DNA of 7,116 nucleotides. It comes from Candidatus Chloroheliales bacterium. GTDB taxonomy: Bacteria > Chloroflexota > Chloroflexia > QHBQ01. Shown in pieces: positions 1-5,173 of this stretch (its first letter is position 1; every line of letters begins with the position of its first letter). Below the pieces are notes generated by a model. That model saw only the letters and a program-made list of their open reading frames with translations. It did no database searches and was not told where the DNA came from. The position numbers and the translations under genes were made by a program. The stretch is from NCBI GenBank assembly GCA_003243865.1, contig QHBQ01000182.1:2574-9689 (forward strand). The letters run 5' to 3'.

Positions 1-434
1 GCACCGCCACTAGCCGACGAGGCGGTTCCCACTTCCAGTTCCCGCTGCAAGCTCTGCTCCAAATGGCGGATCAGGTTCTCGGTGTCGAGTGGCAACTGCT
101 GGCGATTTACCTCGGCCTTGGTTAGGGTGTCAACCGTGTCGAGTGCCTCGAACAGCAGATCGTTGCGCTGCTGGCTGACTTCCAATTCGCCATCGCGCAT
201 CGCCACTACCACGTTCTCTACCTTGTGCATCACGCGCGCGATTTGGCGGAAGCCCATCACCTGGGCCGCGCCCTTGACCGTGTGTGCTGCGCGCATGATC
301 TCGCGCAGCAACTCAGCGTTATGCGGATCTTGCTCCAGGGTGACTAGATCCTGCTGAATAGTCAGCAGGTAGGTATCCACTTCCTCGCGGAAGCGGAGCA
401 GCAGGCCGGGGTCGGTGTTTCCATCGCTTGGCAT
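1..434 (-). CDS. cheA: CheA-type chemotaxis histidine kinase, N-terminal Hpt domain (3' end outside window)
   Basis: Translating the minus strand from the ATG at 434 gives 144 open codons up to the window edge. The first ~110 residues are a helical Hpt (histidine phosphotransfer) domain. The motif AAHTVKGAAQVMGF (residues 49-62) holds the expected phosphorylated histidine (H51) followed by K54-G55, the HxxKG signature of CheA P1 domains. In this family the kinase autophosphorylates on this His and passes the phosphate to CheY/CheB-type receivers, docked to receptors through CheW in the cytoplasm. The start is supported by a GGTGGA ribosome binding site at 441-446, six bases upstream. It lies 68 bp downstream of cheW on the same strand, so the two are probably co-transcribed; the gap holds a 6-bp stem (474-479 with 491-496). 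The dimerisation, ATPase and CheW-like domains would lie beyond position 1 and are not seen. A multi-Hpt or PilL/FrzE-like hybrid kinase is an alternative. Confidence 0.85.
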   Translation of the reverse strand, partial: MPSDGNTDPGLLLRFREEVDTYLLTIQQDLVTLEQDPHNAELLREIMRAAHTVKGAAQVMGFRQIARVMHKVENVVVAMRDGELEVSQQRNDLLFEALDTVDTLTKAEVNRQQLPLDTENLIRHLEQSLQRELEVGTASSASGG

Positions 435-502
435 CTTAACTCCACCTAGAAATTGCCGACTGCAGGTAGCTTTGCTGGTCGGACCTCGCCACCAGCTGAA
501 CC

Positions 503-1039
503 CTATCTACCTGCCATCCGCTCGTTTATCCGCTGGAGCAACTGCTCCGGCTCGATCAGTAGCACGACCTGATCGTTAGCCAAACTAGTTTGACCCCGCA
601 GCAAGGCACCCTGCGCCAGCGTAGCCATCGCTGGCGCGATGCTCTCGCTGCCGATGTTGACCACATCGAGCAGGCGATCGGCGAGCAGGCCGATCAGCCC
701 GCTCGCCTCGTGATCCTGGATCAGCACCAGGCGTGAGCTACGGATAATCTTGGTCGCTGCTCCGTCCAGCAACTCGCTGAGGCTGATGCAGGGCAGCACC
801 ATCCCGCGCCGGTTGCACACTCCCAGCACGAAGTCGGGCGCACCCGGCACATAGGCTAGCGGGTACAGGCGGTCAACCCCGCGCACCTCGGTCACGGGTA
901 GGGCATAGTGAACCTCGCCCACCTGAAAGCGGAGGTACTGGTCAGTCGGCACGAGGGTCTTATCGCCCGCCTCCTGTCGCACCTGCTCAAGTCGTGCCAG
1001 CAGGCTGCCAATACGGTCGCCGCCGATACTGTCGCTCAT
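503..1039 (-). CDS. cheW: CheW-like chemotaxis coupling protein
   Basis: This is a 178-residue soluble protein with a single CheW domain at about residues 33-175. Recognisable family segments are the opening strand YLRFQVGEVHYALPV (35-49), the hallmark GVCNRRGMVLPCISL (73-87, matching the usual G-hinlRG-hhPvhdL pattern), and the C-terminal LLRGQTSLANDQVVLLIEPE. CheW scaffolds link the kinase CheA to methyl-accepting receptors; the protein has no catalytic site. An N-terminal extension of about 30 charged residues precedes the domain, making it slightly longer than a minimal CheW. The start at 1039 has an AAGGGG ribosome binding site (1045-1050) at 5-nt spacing. It is the first gene of a probable cheW-cheA operon and has a promoter and an unusually structured leader upstream. 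The canonical RG pair is intact (R78-G79). Whether it serves motility, gliding/pili or another output cannot be told from this window. Confidence 0.9.
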   Translation of the reverse strand: MSDSIGGDRIGSLLARLEQVRQEAGDKTLVPTDQYLRFQVGEVHYALPVTEVRGVDRLYPLAYVPGAPDFVLGVCNRRGMVLPCISLSELLDGAATKIIRSSRLVLIQDHEASGLIGLLADRLLDVVNIGSESIAPAMATLAQGALLRGQTSLANDQVVLLIEPEQLLQRINERMAGR

Positions 1040-1043
1040 ACCT

Positions 1044-1159
1044 ACCCCTTTCGGGAAGTTATAATAGGAGTTACGCAGTTCAGCAGGGTGAGCAGCAGTT
1101 CGCGCCTACAGAAATGTGCCTGGGGCGGAGGCAACAGTGTAACTCCTATTATGAGTTAC
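1044..1159 (-). promoter_or_regulatory. structured cheW leader with mutually exclusive pairings near the ribosome binding site
   Basis: On the transcript (minus) strand three arms occur in order: GUAACUC (1159-1153), GAGUUAC (1145-1139) and GUAACUC (1074-1068). The middle arm can form a local 7-bp hairpin with the first (7-nt loop). Alternatively it can form a perfect 14-bp helix with the third, in which the local hairpin's loop also becomes paired. The third arm contains ACUCCU (1071-1066), complementary, with one G-U pair, to AGGGGU at 1049-1044, which overlaps the cheW Shine-Dalgarno. A small CCC-GAAA-GGG stem (1055-1046) also covers that site. The pairings are seen directly; their use as a translational switch is inference, and no folding energies were computed. 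It matches no riboswitch class known to me. Confidence 0.35.
1061..1152. repeat. perfect 14-bp inverted repeat enclosing 64 bp (possible MITE-like element)
   Basis: ATAATAGGAGTTAC at 1061-1074 is exactly complementary to GTAACTCCTATTAT at 1139-1152. The 64-bp interior has no ORF of note. If the ends are read as GGAG...CTCC (1067-1146), a TA dinucleotide flanks each side, as would follow insertion of a Tc1/IS630-like MITE. However, the symmetry continues through the TA into ATAA/TTAT, so there is no clean target duplication. A further direct copy of GAGTTACGC (1068-1076) sits just outside at 1153-1161. The inverted repeat is certain; its origin is not. Confidence 0.5.
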
Positions 1160-1160
1160 G

Positions 1161-1197
1161 CTGCACCATGCGCTTCTTAATTATATGCTATTGTCAC
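1161..1197. repeat. 37-bp direct repeat, copy 1
   Basis: This is identical over 37 bp to the copy at 1235-1271, and the two are separated by exactly 37 bp. On the minus strand it contains TATAAT (1185-1180), but no matching -35 box lies 15-18 bp upstream. It may therefore be a duplicated, weaker or dead promoter core lying inside the cheW leader. Confidence 0.85.
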
Positions 1198-1234
1198 GCC
1201 AGCTAAGCGCGCTGTCTACGGCAGTGGAACAAAA

Positions 1235-1271
1235 CTGCACCATGCGCTTCTTAATTATATGCTATTGTCAC
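1235..1271. repeat. 37-bp direct repeat, copy 2 (overlaps the cheW promoter)
   Basis: This is the second identical 37-bp copy. Its TATAAT on the minus strand (1259-1254) is the -10 element of a consensus promoter whose -35 box lies just outside the repeat. The sequences after each copy, before the A-rich ends at 1234 and 1308, share a CGGCAG block. This hints at a larger and older duplication that has since diverged. Confidence 0.85.
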
Positions 1272-1281
1272 TGCTTGTCAA
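1254..1281 (-). promoter_or_regulatory. sigma-70 type promoter for cheW-cheA
   Basis: On the minus strand TTGACA (1281-1276) is followed after 16 bp by TATAAT (1259-1254), both perfect consensus hexamers. Transcription would start near 1247, giving a leader of about 208 nt before the cheW ATG. No other good promoter was seen between the upstream terminator and cheW. Confidence 0.75.
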
Positions 1282-1302
1282 TAGCGGAGCGGCAGCGCAA
1301 AC

Positions 1303-1336
1303 AAAAAAGTACCTGTGATGCAACAATCACAGGTAC
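1303..1336 (-). terminator. intrinsic terminator after the CBS-domain gene
   Basis: An 11-bp perfect stem, GTACCTGTGAT (1309-1319) with ATCACAGGTAC (1326-1336), has a 6-nt loop and is followed on the minus strand by six T residues (complement of A at 1303-1308). It lies 60 bp beyond the CBS gene stop codon and about 20 bp upstream of the -35 box of the cheW promoter, so it insulates the two units. Confidence 0.9.
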
Positions 1337-1396
1337 AGGTGGTTACGATAGATGCAAAGCCAGGGTGAACAAGGTTTCGCCCCTGCCGATGTTGAG

Positions 1397-1828
1397 CTAC
1401 GATTGCATATACTCGTTGGGCTGGGAGATCTCGGTGAGCGTCTCGCCCACCGCCTTGTCCTTCTTGCCCTCGACCGCGACATCGCCGATGCTAACCACGC
1501 CAACGATCTGCTTGCCCTCGGTGACGAGCAGGCGGCGGATCTGATGTTCACCCATCAGTTTCGCCGCTTCGTCCACGCTGGCGTCGGGGCCAATTGTCAC
1601 CACGTTCGGGCTGTAGTAGGCATCAACCGTCGCTTGCATCGGGTTAAGCCCCTCGGCGGTGACGCGGATGGTGATGTCGCGGTCGGTGATCACCCCCAAA
1701 AGCTCACCGTTCTGCACCACCGGCATGAAGCCAACATCGAGGTCGCGCATATCGCGGGCGACATCGGCGATCGTAGTGGTCGGGCTGATCGTATCCACAT
1801 CCTTAGTCATAATCTCTTTAACCTTCAT
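1397..1828 (-). CDS. twin CBS-domain protein
   Basis: This 143-residue protein consists almost entirely of a CBS pair (Bateman module). CBS1 spans about residues 8-56 and ends in GVITDRDI (45-52). CBS2 spans about 72-120 and ends in GVVSIGDV (110-117). The N-terminal MKVKEIMTKDVDTISP is the standard opening of stand-alone CBS proteins. CBS pairs bind adenosyl ligands (AMP, ATP, SAM, NAD) and usually act as energy or metabolite sensors; there is no attached enzymatic, channel or DNA-binding domain, so the partner is unknown. The start is set by a near-perfect AAGGAGGT ribosome binding site (1834-1841) at 5-nt spacing. It lies 81 bp downstream of the homocysteine methyltransferase/MTHFR gene with no obvious promoter between, so co-transcription is likely, and a strong terminator follows. 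A 13-codon ORF overlaps its first codons. Confidence 0.88.
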   Translation of the reverse strand: MKVKEIMTKDVDTISPTTTIADVARDMRDLDVGFMPVVQNGELLGVITDRDITIRVTAEGLNPMQATVDAYYSPNVVTIGPDASVDEAAKLMGEHQIRRLLVTEGKQIVGVVSIGDVAVEGKKDKAVGETLTEISQPNEYMQS

Positions 1829-1859
1829 AACTGACCTCCTTATGGTTTTTGGTGTTCAT
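1818..1859 (-). CDS. possible 13-codon leader peptide overlapping the CBS gene start
   Basis: An ATG at 1859 opens a short frame encoding MNTKNHKEVSYEG that stops at TAA (1820-1818), 11 bases inside the CBS gene in another frame. It has its own strong ribosome binding site, GAGGAGG (1867-1873), at 7-nt spacing. The AAGGAGGT site of the CBS gene lies within its codons. The layout suggests translational coupling: ribosomes translating the leader would cover or open the downstream start. No His, Met or Cys run suggests classical amino-acid attenuation. The frame and ribosome binding site are seen; translation is inference, and the upstream site could be chance or a relic start. Confidence 0.35.
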   Translation of the reverse strand: MNTKNHKEVSYEG

Positions 1860-1909
1860 GCTATTTCCTCCTCTTTGAGTGACTGGCTTGAGAGGATGAA
1901 AAGCACAGT

Positions 1910-3793
1910 TTATGCCATGAGCAAGGGTTCGGAGTTGGCGGCCAACTGCTCCTTAATCGTGCGCATGATCTCGCCAGCCACCTCGTAGCGGCCAAACGAG
2001 GGCATCAGGTAGATACCCTGGCCCCAGCCCCAACTGGCGCGCACGAACTCCTGGGCCATGGCAATGCCTTCCGCCATACCCTTCTCGCCCGCCGCCCTCA
2101 TTCGTTCGCGCACCTGCTCCGGCACGACCACGCCGGGCAGTTCGTTGTGGACGAACTCGGCCTGACGGTAGCTCTGCAACGGCATCACCCCCAACAGAAT
2201 GGGGATCTTGAGCGGCCCGACCGTATCGAGGAAGTTGCGTAGCACCGTCGGGTCATACACCGGCTGGGTCATGATGAACTGCGCGCCCGCCTCCAGCTTC
2301 TGATGCAGCCGCTCGATCTCGCGGGGCAGGTCCTCGGCGGTGGGGTTCGCGCCCACGCCGATGAAGAAGCGGGCCGCTTCGCCGATCGAGTTGCCTGCCC
2401 AGTCCAATCCCTCGTTCATCTTCTTGAGGATGGCAACCACGCCGATGCTGTCCACCTCCCAGATACCCGCCGCGCCTGCGTAGCTGCCATTGTGCAGTGG
2501 GTCGCCGGTGATCGCCAGGATGTTGCGGATGCCGTGCGCGTGCGCACCGAGCAGGTCGGATTGTAGGGCCAGCAGGTTGCGGTCGCGCGGGGTGAAGTGA
2601 ATGATAACTTCGAGGCCGACCCGCTGCTGGATGAGCAGCGCGGCGGAGATGCAGTTCATCCGCATCCGCGCGGCGGCGTTGTCGGGCATATTCAGCACAT
2701 CGGCACCCTCCGCGCAAAGCATCTCCGCACCTTGTAGCATCTTAGCCGGGTTGAGGCCGCGCGGCGGGGTCATCTCCACGCTGACTACGAACTGGCCCGC
2801 CGCCAGCTTGGCGGCCAGACCAGTCGGCGGCTGATCAGGGGCAAGCTGCTGCTCTGGCGCGGGGCTGTCGAGGATGAGAATGGGAGTGGTGGTAGGGCGA
2901 ACTGGCGCTTCCTCCACCGTTGGCAGCGCCGCGCGCATCGCGCTGATGTGCGCCGGGGTGGTGCCGCAGCAGCCACCCAGCAGGGTCACGCCTGCATTGA
3001 TAAACGCAGGGGTCATGTGGGCGAAGTATTCGGGGGTGGCGATGTAGAAGGTGCGCCCATCGTAGTGAGTGGGCATCCCCGCATTGGGCATCGCCGCCAG
3101 CAGCCCGCCGTCGCTGCGGTGCATCTCGGCGATCACGTTCAGCACGCCCTGCGGCCCGACACTGCAATTCGCGCCCACTACATCGGCGCCGACATCGCGC
3201 AACGCCTGGGCAACCGGCGCGGGCGCATGGCCATCCACGGTCAGACCATCCTCGCCGAAGGTCATCATCGCCACCACCGGCAGGTCGCAGGCGGCGCGGG
3301 CAGCTTGCACCGCCGCGCGGGCGAAGGCCAAATCAGTCATGGTTTCAATCAGGATCAGGTCAACCCCACCCTCCAGCAGCGCATCAATTTGCTCACGGAA
3401 GGCGTAGCTCACGTTGGTCAGCTTGAGCTTGCCGATGGGGGCAAGCTGCTGGCCGAGCGGCCCAACCGAGCCTGCGACGAACACCGGCTTGCCCGACACC
3501 TCGCGGGCCTCGCGGGCAATCGAGGCGGCGCGACGATTGAAGCGGCGCACCTCGCCCTCCAGCCCGTGCTGCGCCAGGCGGTAGCGGTTGCCGCCAAAGG
3601 TATTGGTTTCGATTAGCTCTGCGCCCGCCGCGATGTAGGTGCGGTGAATCTCCTGCACCAGATCGGGCTGGCTGACGTTCAGTTCCTCAAAGCAGTGCTC
3701 ATAGGATACCCCTCTGGCGTAGAGCGTTGTTCCCATCGCGCCGTCGGCCAACAACGGGCCACGCGCGAGGCGCTGCAAGAAAGTATTGATCAT
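1910..3793 (-). CDS. bifunctional homocysteine S-methyltransferase / 5,10-methylenetetrahydrofolate reductase
   Basis: This 627-residue fusion has two enzyme domains. Residues 1-~292 are a homocysteine S-methyltransferase (BHMT/MetH N-terminal type): GPLLADGAMGTTLYARG near the start, ETNTFGGNRYRL (62-73), and the zinc-binding cysteines C210 (GANCSVGPQG) and C275-C276 (LLGGCCGTTPAHI). A proline-rich linker (~295-325) leads to an MTHFR/MetF domain (~326-612) with SVEMTPPRG (catalytic-type Glu340), HFTPRDRN, LAITGDP (426-432, folate/FAD-site region), FIMTQPVYD (506-514) and GVMPL. The MTHFR half makes 5-methyl-THF from methylene-THF; the other half methylates homocysteine to methionine with a donor the sequence does not define. 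Length and order match the Bacillus YitJ-type fusion; the cobalamin-binding and activation domains of MetH are absent. The ATG at 3793 has only a weak AGGG site (3804-3807). It is the first gene of a probable operon with the CBS gene. No S-box or other riboswitch was recognised in the leader of about 75 nt. Confidence 0.93.
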   Translation of the reverse strand: MINTFLQRLARGPLLADGAMGTTLYARGVSYEHCFEELNVSQPDLVQEIHRTYIAAGAELIETNTFGGNRYRLAQHGLEGEVRRFNRRAASIAREAREVSGKPVFVAGSVGPLGQQLAPIGKLKLTNVSYAFREQIDALLEGGVDLILIETMTDLAFARAAVQAARAACDLPVVAMMTFGEDGLTVDGHAPAPVAQALRDVGADVVGANCSVGPQGVLNVIAEMHRSDGGLLAAMPNAGMPTHYDGRTFYIATPEYFAHMTPAFINAGVTLLGGCCGTTPAHISAMRAALPTVEEAPVRPTTTPILILDSPAPEQQLAPDQPPTGLAAKLAAGQFVVSVEMTPPRGLNPAKMLQGAEMLCAEGADVLNMPDNAAARMRMNCISAALLIQQRVGLEVIIHFTPRDRNLLALQSDLLGAHAHGIRNILAITGDPLHNGSYAGAAGIWEVDSIGVVAILKKMNEGLDWAGNSIGEAARFFIGVGANPTAEDLPREIERLHQKLEAGAQFIMTQPVYDPTVLRNFLDTVGPLKIPILLGVMPLQSYRQAEFVHNELPGVVVPEQVRERMRAAGEKGMAEGIAMAQEFVRASWGWGQGIYLMPSFGRYEVAGEIMRTIKEQLAANSEPLLMA

Positions 3794-3875
3794 ATATACC
3801 GTTCCCTAAAGAAGTTTCCCACCCGCAGCAGCAATTCGCAGGGCAGCGCAAAGCAGAGGGCGGCTAAGTATCATG

Positions 3876-3904
3876 AGTTTACCACTGCGGGGTAAGGATG
3901 TCAA
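3876..3904 (-). promoter_or_regulatory. sigma-70 type promoter for the methyltransferase/MTHFR gene
   Basis: On the minus strand TTGACA (3904-3899) is followed after exactly 17 bp by TAAACT (3881-3876), a perfect -35 with a 4-of-6 -10. The expected start near 3869 leaves a leader of about 75 nt, too short for a full SAM-I (S-box) aptamer plus expression platform. It lies just downstream of the tetR stop codon, so this gene need not depend on tetR transcription. Confidence 0.6.
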
Positions 3905-3926
3905 GGATAGCAAGAAGTTCAATCGT

Positions 3927-4601
3927 TCAGCCATCCCCCCTCTGGGGGAGAGAAGGCTGGGCCAGCAACTCAGCGATCAACGCTCTCGCCAGCCACTGCT
4001 CGTACTCCGCAGGCGACCAGCCTCGATCTACAACCAATACCCGGTACATCTCCGAAGAGCCGAGTGCCCAGAACATATCGGTAGCATGCGCGATTGTGAC
4101 ATCATTCCTGAGCGCGCCTTTCCCGGCCAGTGATTCGGCTACCTGGCGGGCATCCTGCAAGCGGGACTCGCCCAGTCGGCGGGGTAGCGCCGCGATTTCC
4201 GGGGCGGCAGTCGCCGCCCCGCGCACAATCTCGGCGATGTCCACCGTCCGCTCGTGGATCTGGCGACTGATGGCCGCGTAGCGGCGGAGCTGCTGAAGCG
4301 GGTCCGGCTCGGCGAGCATCTCCTGCCACCAGTCCCGCGCTGCCAGTTCTGCAGGGTCATCATCACCTCGGACAGTTATCTTGATTAGCGAGTCCAGGAG
4401 TGCTAGCTTCGTGCCGAATTGCGCGGTAACGGTTGCAGTCGAAACCCCTGCCTCTGCGGCAATGGCGGGCAGAGTGGTTGCGGCATACCCGTGCAGCGCG
4501 AATAGGCGCTGGGCGGCCTCCATAACCTGTCGTCGAGTGGCCTCAGCCTGGGCCTGGCGGCGGGGGGAGTGATAGCGGCGTTTGAGGTTTGGATTAGTCA
4601 T
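3927..4601 (-). CDS. TetR/AcrR-family transcriptional regulator
   Basis: This 224-residue protein has a basic N-terminus (MTNPNLKRRYHSPRRQ) and a TetR-type DNA-binding domain at about residues 20-75. Helix 1 is RRQVMEAAQRLFALHGYAAT. The recognition region is TTLPAIAAEAGVSTATVTAQFGTKLALLDSL (42-72), where the usual Y-hF of the family is represented by TAQFGTK. The rest is a helical ligand-binding/dimerisation domain that is not conserved enough to name an inducer. TetR proteins usually repress a neighbouring divergent operon and release DNA on binding a small ligand. Here the gene is divergent from the SnoaL/NmrA/DUF1330 cassette across 82 bp with overlapping promoters, so it probably represses that cassette and itself. 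The start lacks a strong Shine-Dalgarno, which suggests low expression. A GC-rich CCCCC-TCT-GGGGG hairpin lies within the last codons but has no T-run. Confidence 0.9.
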   Translation of the reverse strand: MTNPNLKRRYHSPRRQAQAEATRRQVMEAAQRLFALHGYAATTLPAIAAEAGVSTATVTAQFGTKLALLDSLIKITVRGDDDPAELAARDWWQEMLAEPDPLQQLRRYAAISRQIHERTVDIAEIVRGAATAAPEIAALPRRLGESRLQDARQVAESLAGKGALRNDVTIAHATDMFWALGSSEMYRVLVVDRGWSPAEYEQWLARALIAELLAQPSLPQRGDG

Positions 4602-4616
4602 TTATTTTCGCTAGGC

Positions 4617-4631
4617 TTGACATATATTCAA
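4617..4631. promoter_or_regulatory. weak candidate operator, TTGA-N7-TCAA
   Basis: The dyad TTGA (4617-4620) and TCAA (4628-4631) overlaps the -35 box of the cassette promoter. A small GTAT-A-ATAC dyad (4639-4647) covers the -10. Either is where a TetR repressor might bind, but both are short and no family site is recognised. This is a guess from position. Confidence 0.2.
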
Positions 4632-4645
4632 TACTAGTGTATAAT
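4617..4645 (+). promoter_or_regulatory. consensus sigma-70 promoter for the SnoaL-NmrA-DUF1330 cassette
   Basis: TTGACA (4617-4622), a 17-bp spacer, and TATAAT (4640-4645) match both consensus hexamers perfectly. Transcription would begin near 4652. A strong ribosome binding site AAGGAGG (4668-4674) lies 9 bp before the ATG at 4684. Such a strong promoter next to a repressor gene suggests high expression when derepressed. Confidence 0.8.
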
Positions 4646-4669
4646 ACCAAATACAACGCAGTAATGCAA
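4641..4669 (-). promoter_or_regulatory. probable tetR promoter, overlapping the divergent promoter
   Basis: On the minus strand TTGCAT (4669-4664) is followed after 17 bp by TATTAT (4646-4641), 3-of-6 and 5-of-6 matches. Its -10 lies almost exactly on the complementary strand of the cassette's TATAAT (4640-4645), so RNA polymerase cannot occupy both at once. The start would be near 4634, about 33 nt before the tetR ATG. Confidence 0.45.
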
Positions 4670-4683
4670 GGAGGATTACCAGT

Positions 4684-5124
4684 ATGGACAGTCAGATAGG
4701 GAGAGCAGGGACATCATCCCGTGCGGTCGCGTGCATCCAGCGCCTCCGCGACGCGATCAACCATCATGATCTTGAGGCGATGACCAACTGCTTTGACCCC
4801 GATTATCAGAGTACCTTCCCGGCTCATCCGGAGCGGGCTTTTCACGGCCACGAGCAGATGCGCAAGAATTGGTCGCAAATCTTCGCCGCCGTACCCGACA
4901 TCCAGGCCAGCCTGCTATCCTGTACCGCGGATGGGGAGGTGGTGTGGTCCGAGTGGGATTGGGAAGGGACGCGGGCGGATGGCGCGCCCTTCATGATGCG
5001 CGGTGTGACCATCCAGGGAGTGCCGGAGGACCGCATCGTGTGGACACGACTCTACATGGAACCGGTCCAGGAGGGCGGTCCAGGCATAGAAGTGGCGATG
5101 CGACCAGGTGTCGAAGCGCCGTGA
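4684..5124 (+). CDS. NTF2/SnoaL-like ester cyclase-type protein
   Basis: This 146-residue single-domain protein of the NTF2-like/SnoaL superfamily has an opening helix ACIQRLRDAINHHDLEAMTNCFDPDY (about 16-41), the F-G-E/hG-hGhE-like stretch RAFHGHEQMRKNWSQIFAAVPDI (51-73), and strands with TADGEVVWSEWDWEGTRADGAPFMMRGVTIQGV (81-113) followed by RIVWTRLYMEPV. This alpha+beta cone fold is used by polyketide cyclases, ketosteroid isomerases, dehydratases and hydrolases. It is also found in proteins with no known activity, so a substrate cannot be given. Histidines H47, H54 and H56 and the acidic D92 face regions that often form the pocket in the family. The ATG is supported by a very good ribosome binding site. 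It is the first gene of the cassette, 49 bp before the NmrA-like gene, and probably the main target of the divergent TetR regulator. Confidence 0.8.
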   Translation: MDSQIGRAGTSSRAVACIQRLRDAINHHDLEAMTNCFDPDYQSTFPAHPERAFHGHEQMRKNWSQIFAAVPDIQASLLSCTADGEVVWSEWDWEGTRADGAPFMMRGVTIQGVPEDRIVWTRLYMEPVQEGGPGIEVAMRPGVEAP

Positions 5125-5173
5125 GCCAGCCCGTGACTGAGCAGCGCCACGATATGAAGAGAGGAGTTCTACC

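Noticed and set aside
82..357. Plus-strand ORF of 91 codons
   Set aside because: It runs antisense through the CheA Hpt domain, whose motif is clear on the minus strand, and has no recognisable protein features.
1161..1271. Minimal CRISPR array (37-bp repeat, 37-bp spacer, 37-bp repeat)
   Set aside because: The sizes fit, but only two copies exist, no further repeat occurs one period away on either side, no cas genes are present, and the repeat contains a promoter -10 box used by a consensus promoter. Promoter-region duplication is the simpler explanation.
2948..3616. Plus-strand ORF of 222 codons opposite the methyltransferase domain
   Set aside because: Long antisense frames are expected in GC-rich coding DNA; the translation is His/Arg/Ala/Gly-rich without family motifs, while the minus strand encodes a clear enzyme.
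3794..3869. SAM, cobalamin or SAH riboswitch before the methionine-synthesis gene
   Set aside because: The predicted leader is only about 75 nt, and no conserved aptamer core or terminator/antiterminator pair was recognised by eye.
3936..3948. Intrinsic terminator for tetR (CCCCC-TCT-GGGGG)
   Set aside because: The hairpin lies within the last tetR codons, has a 3-nt loop and is not followed by a T-run on the minus strand.
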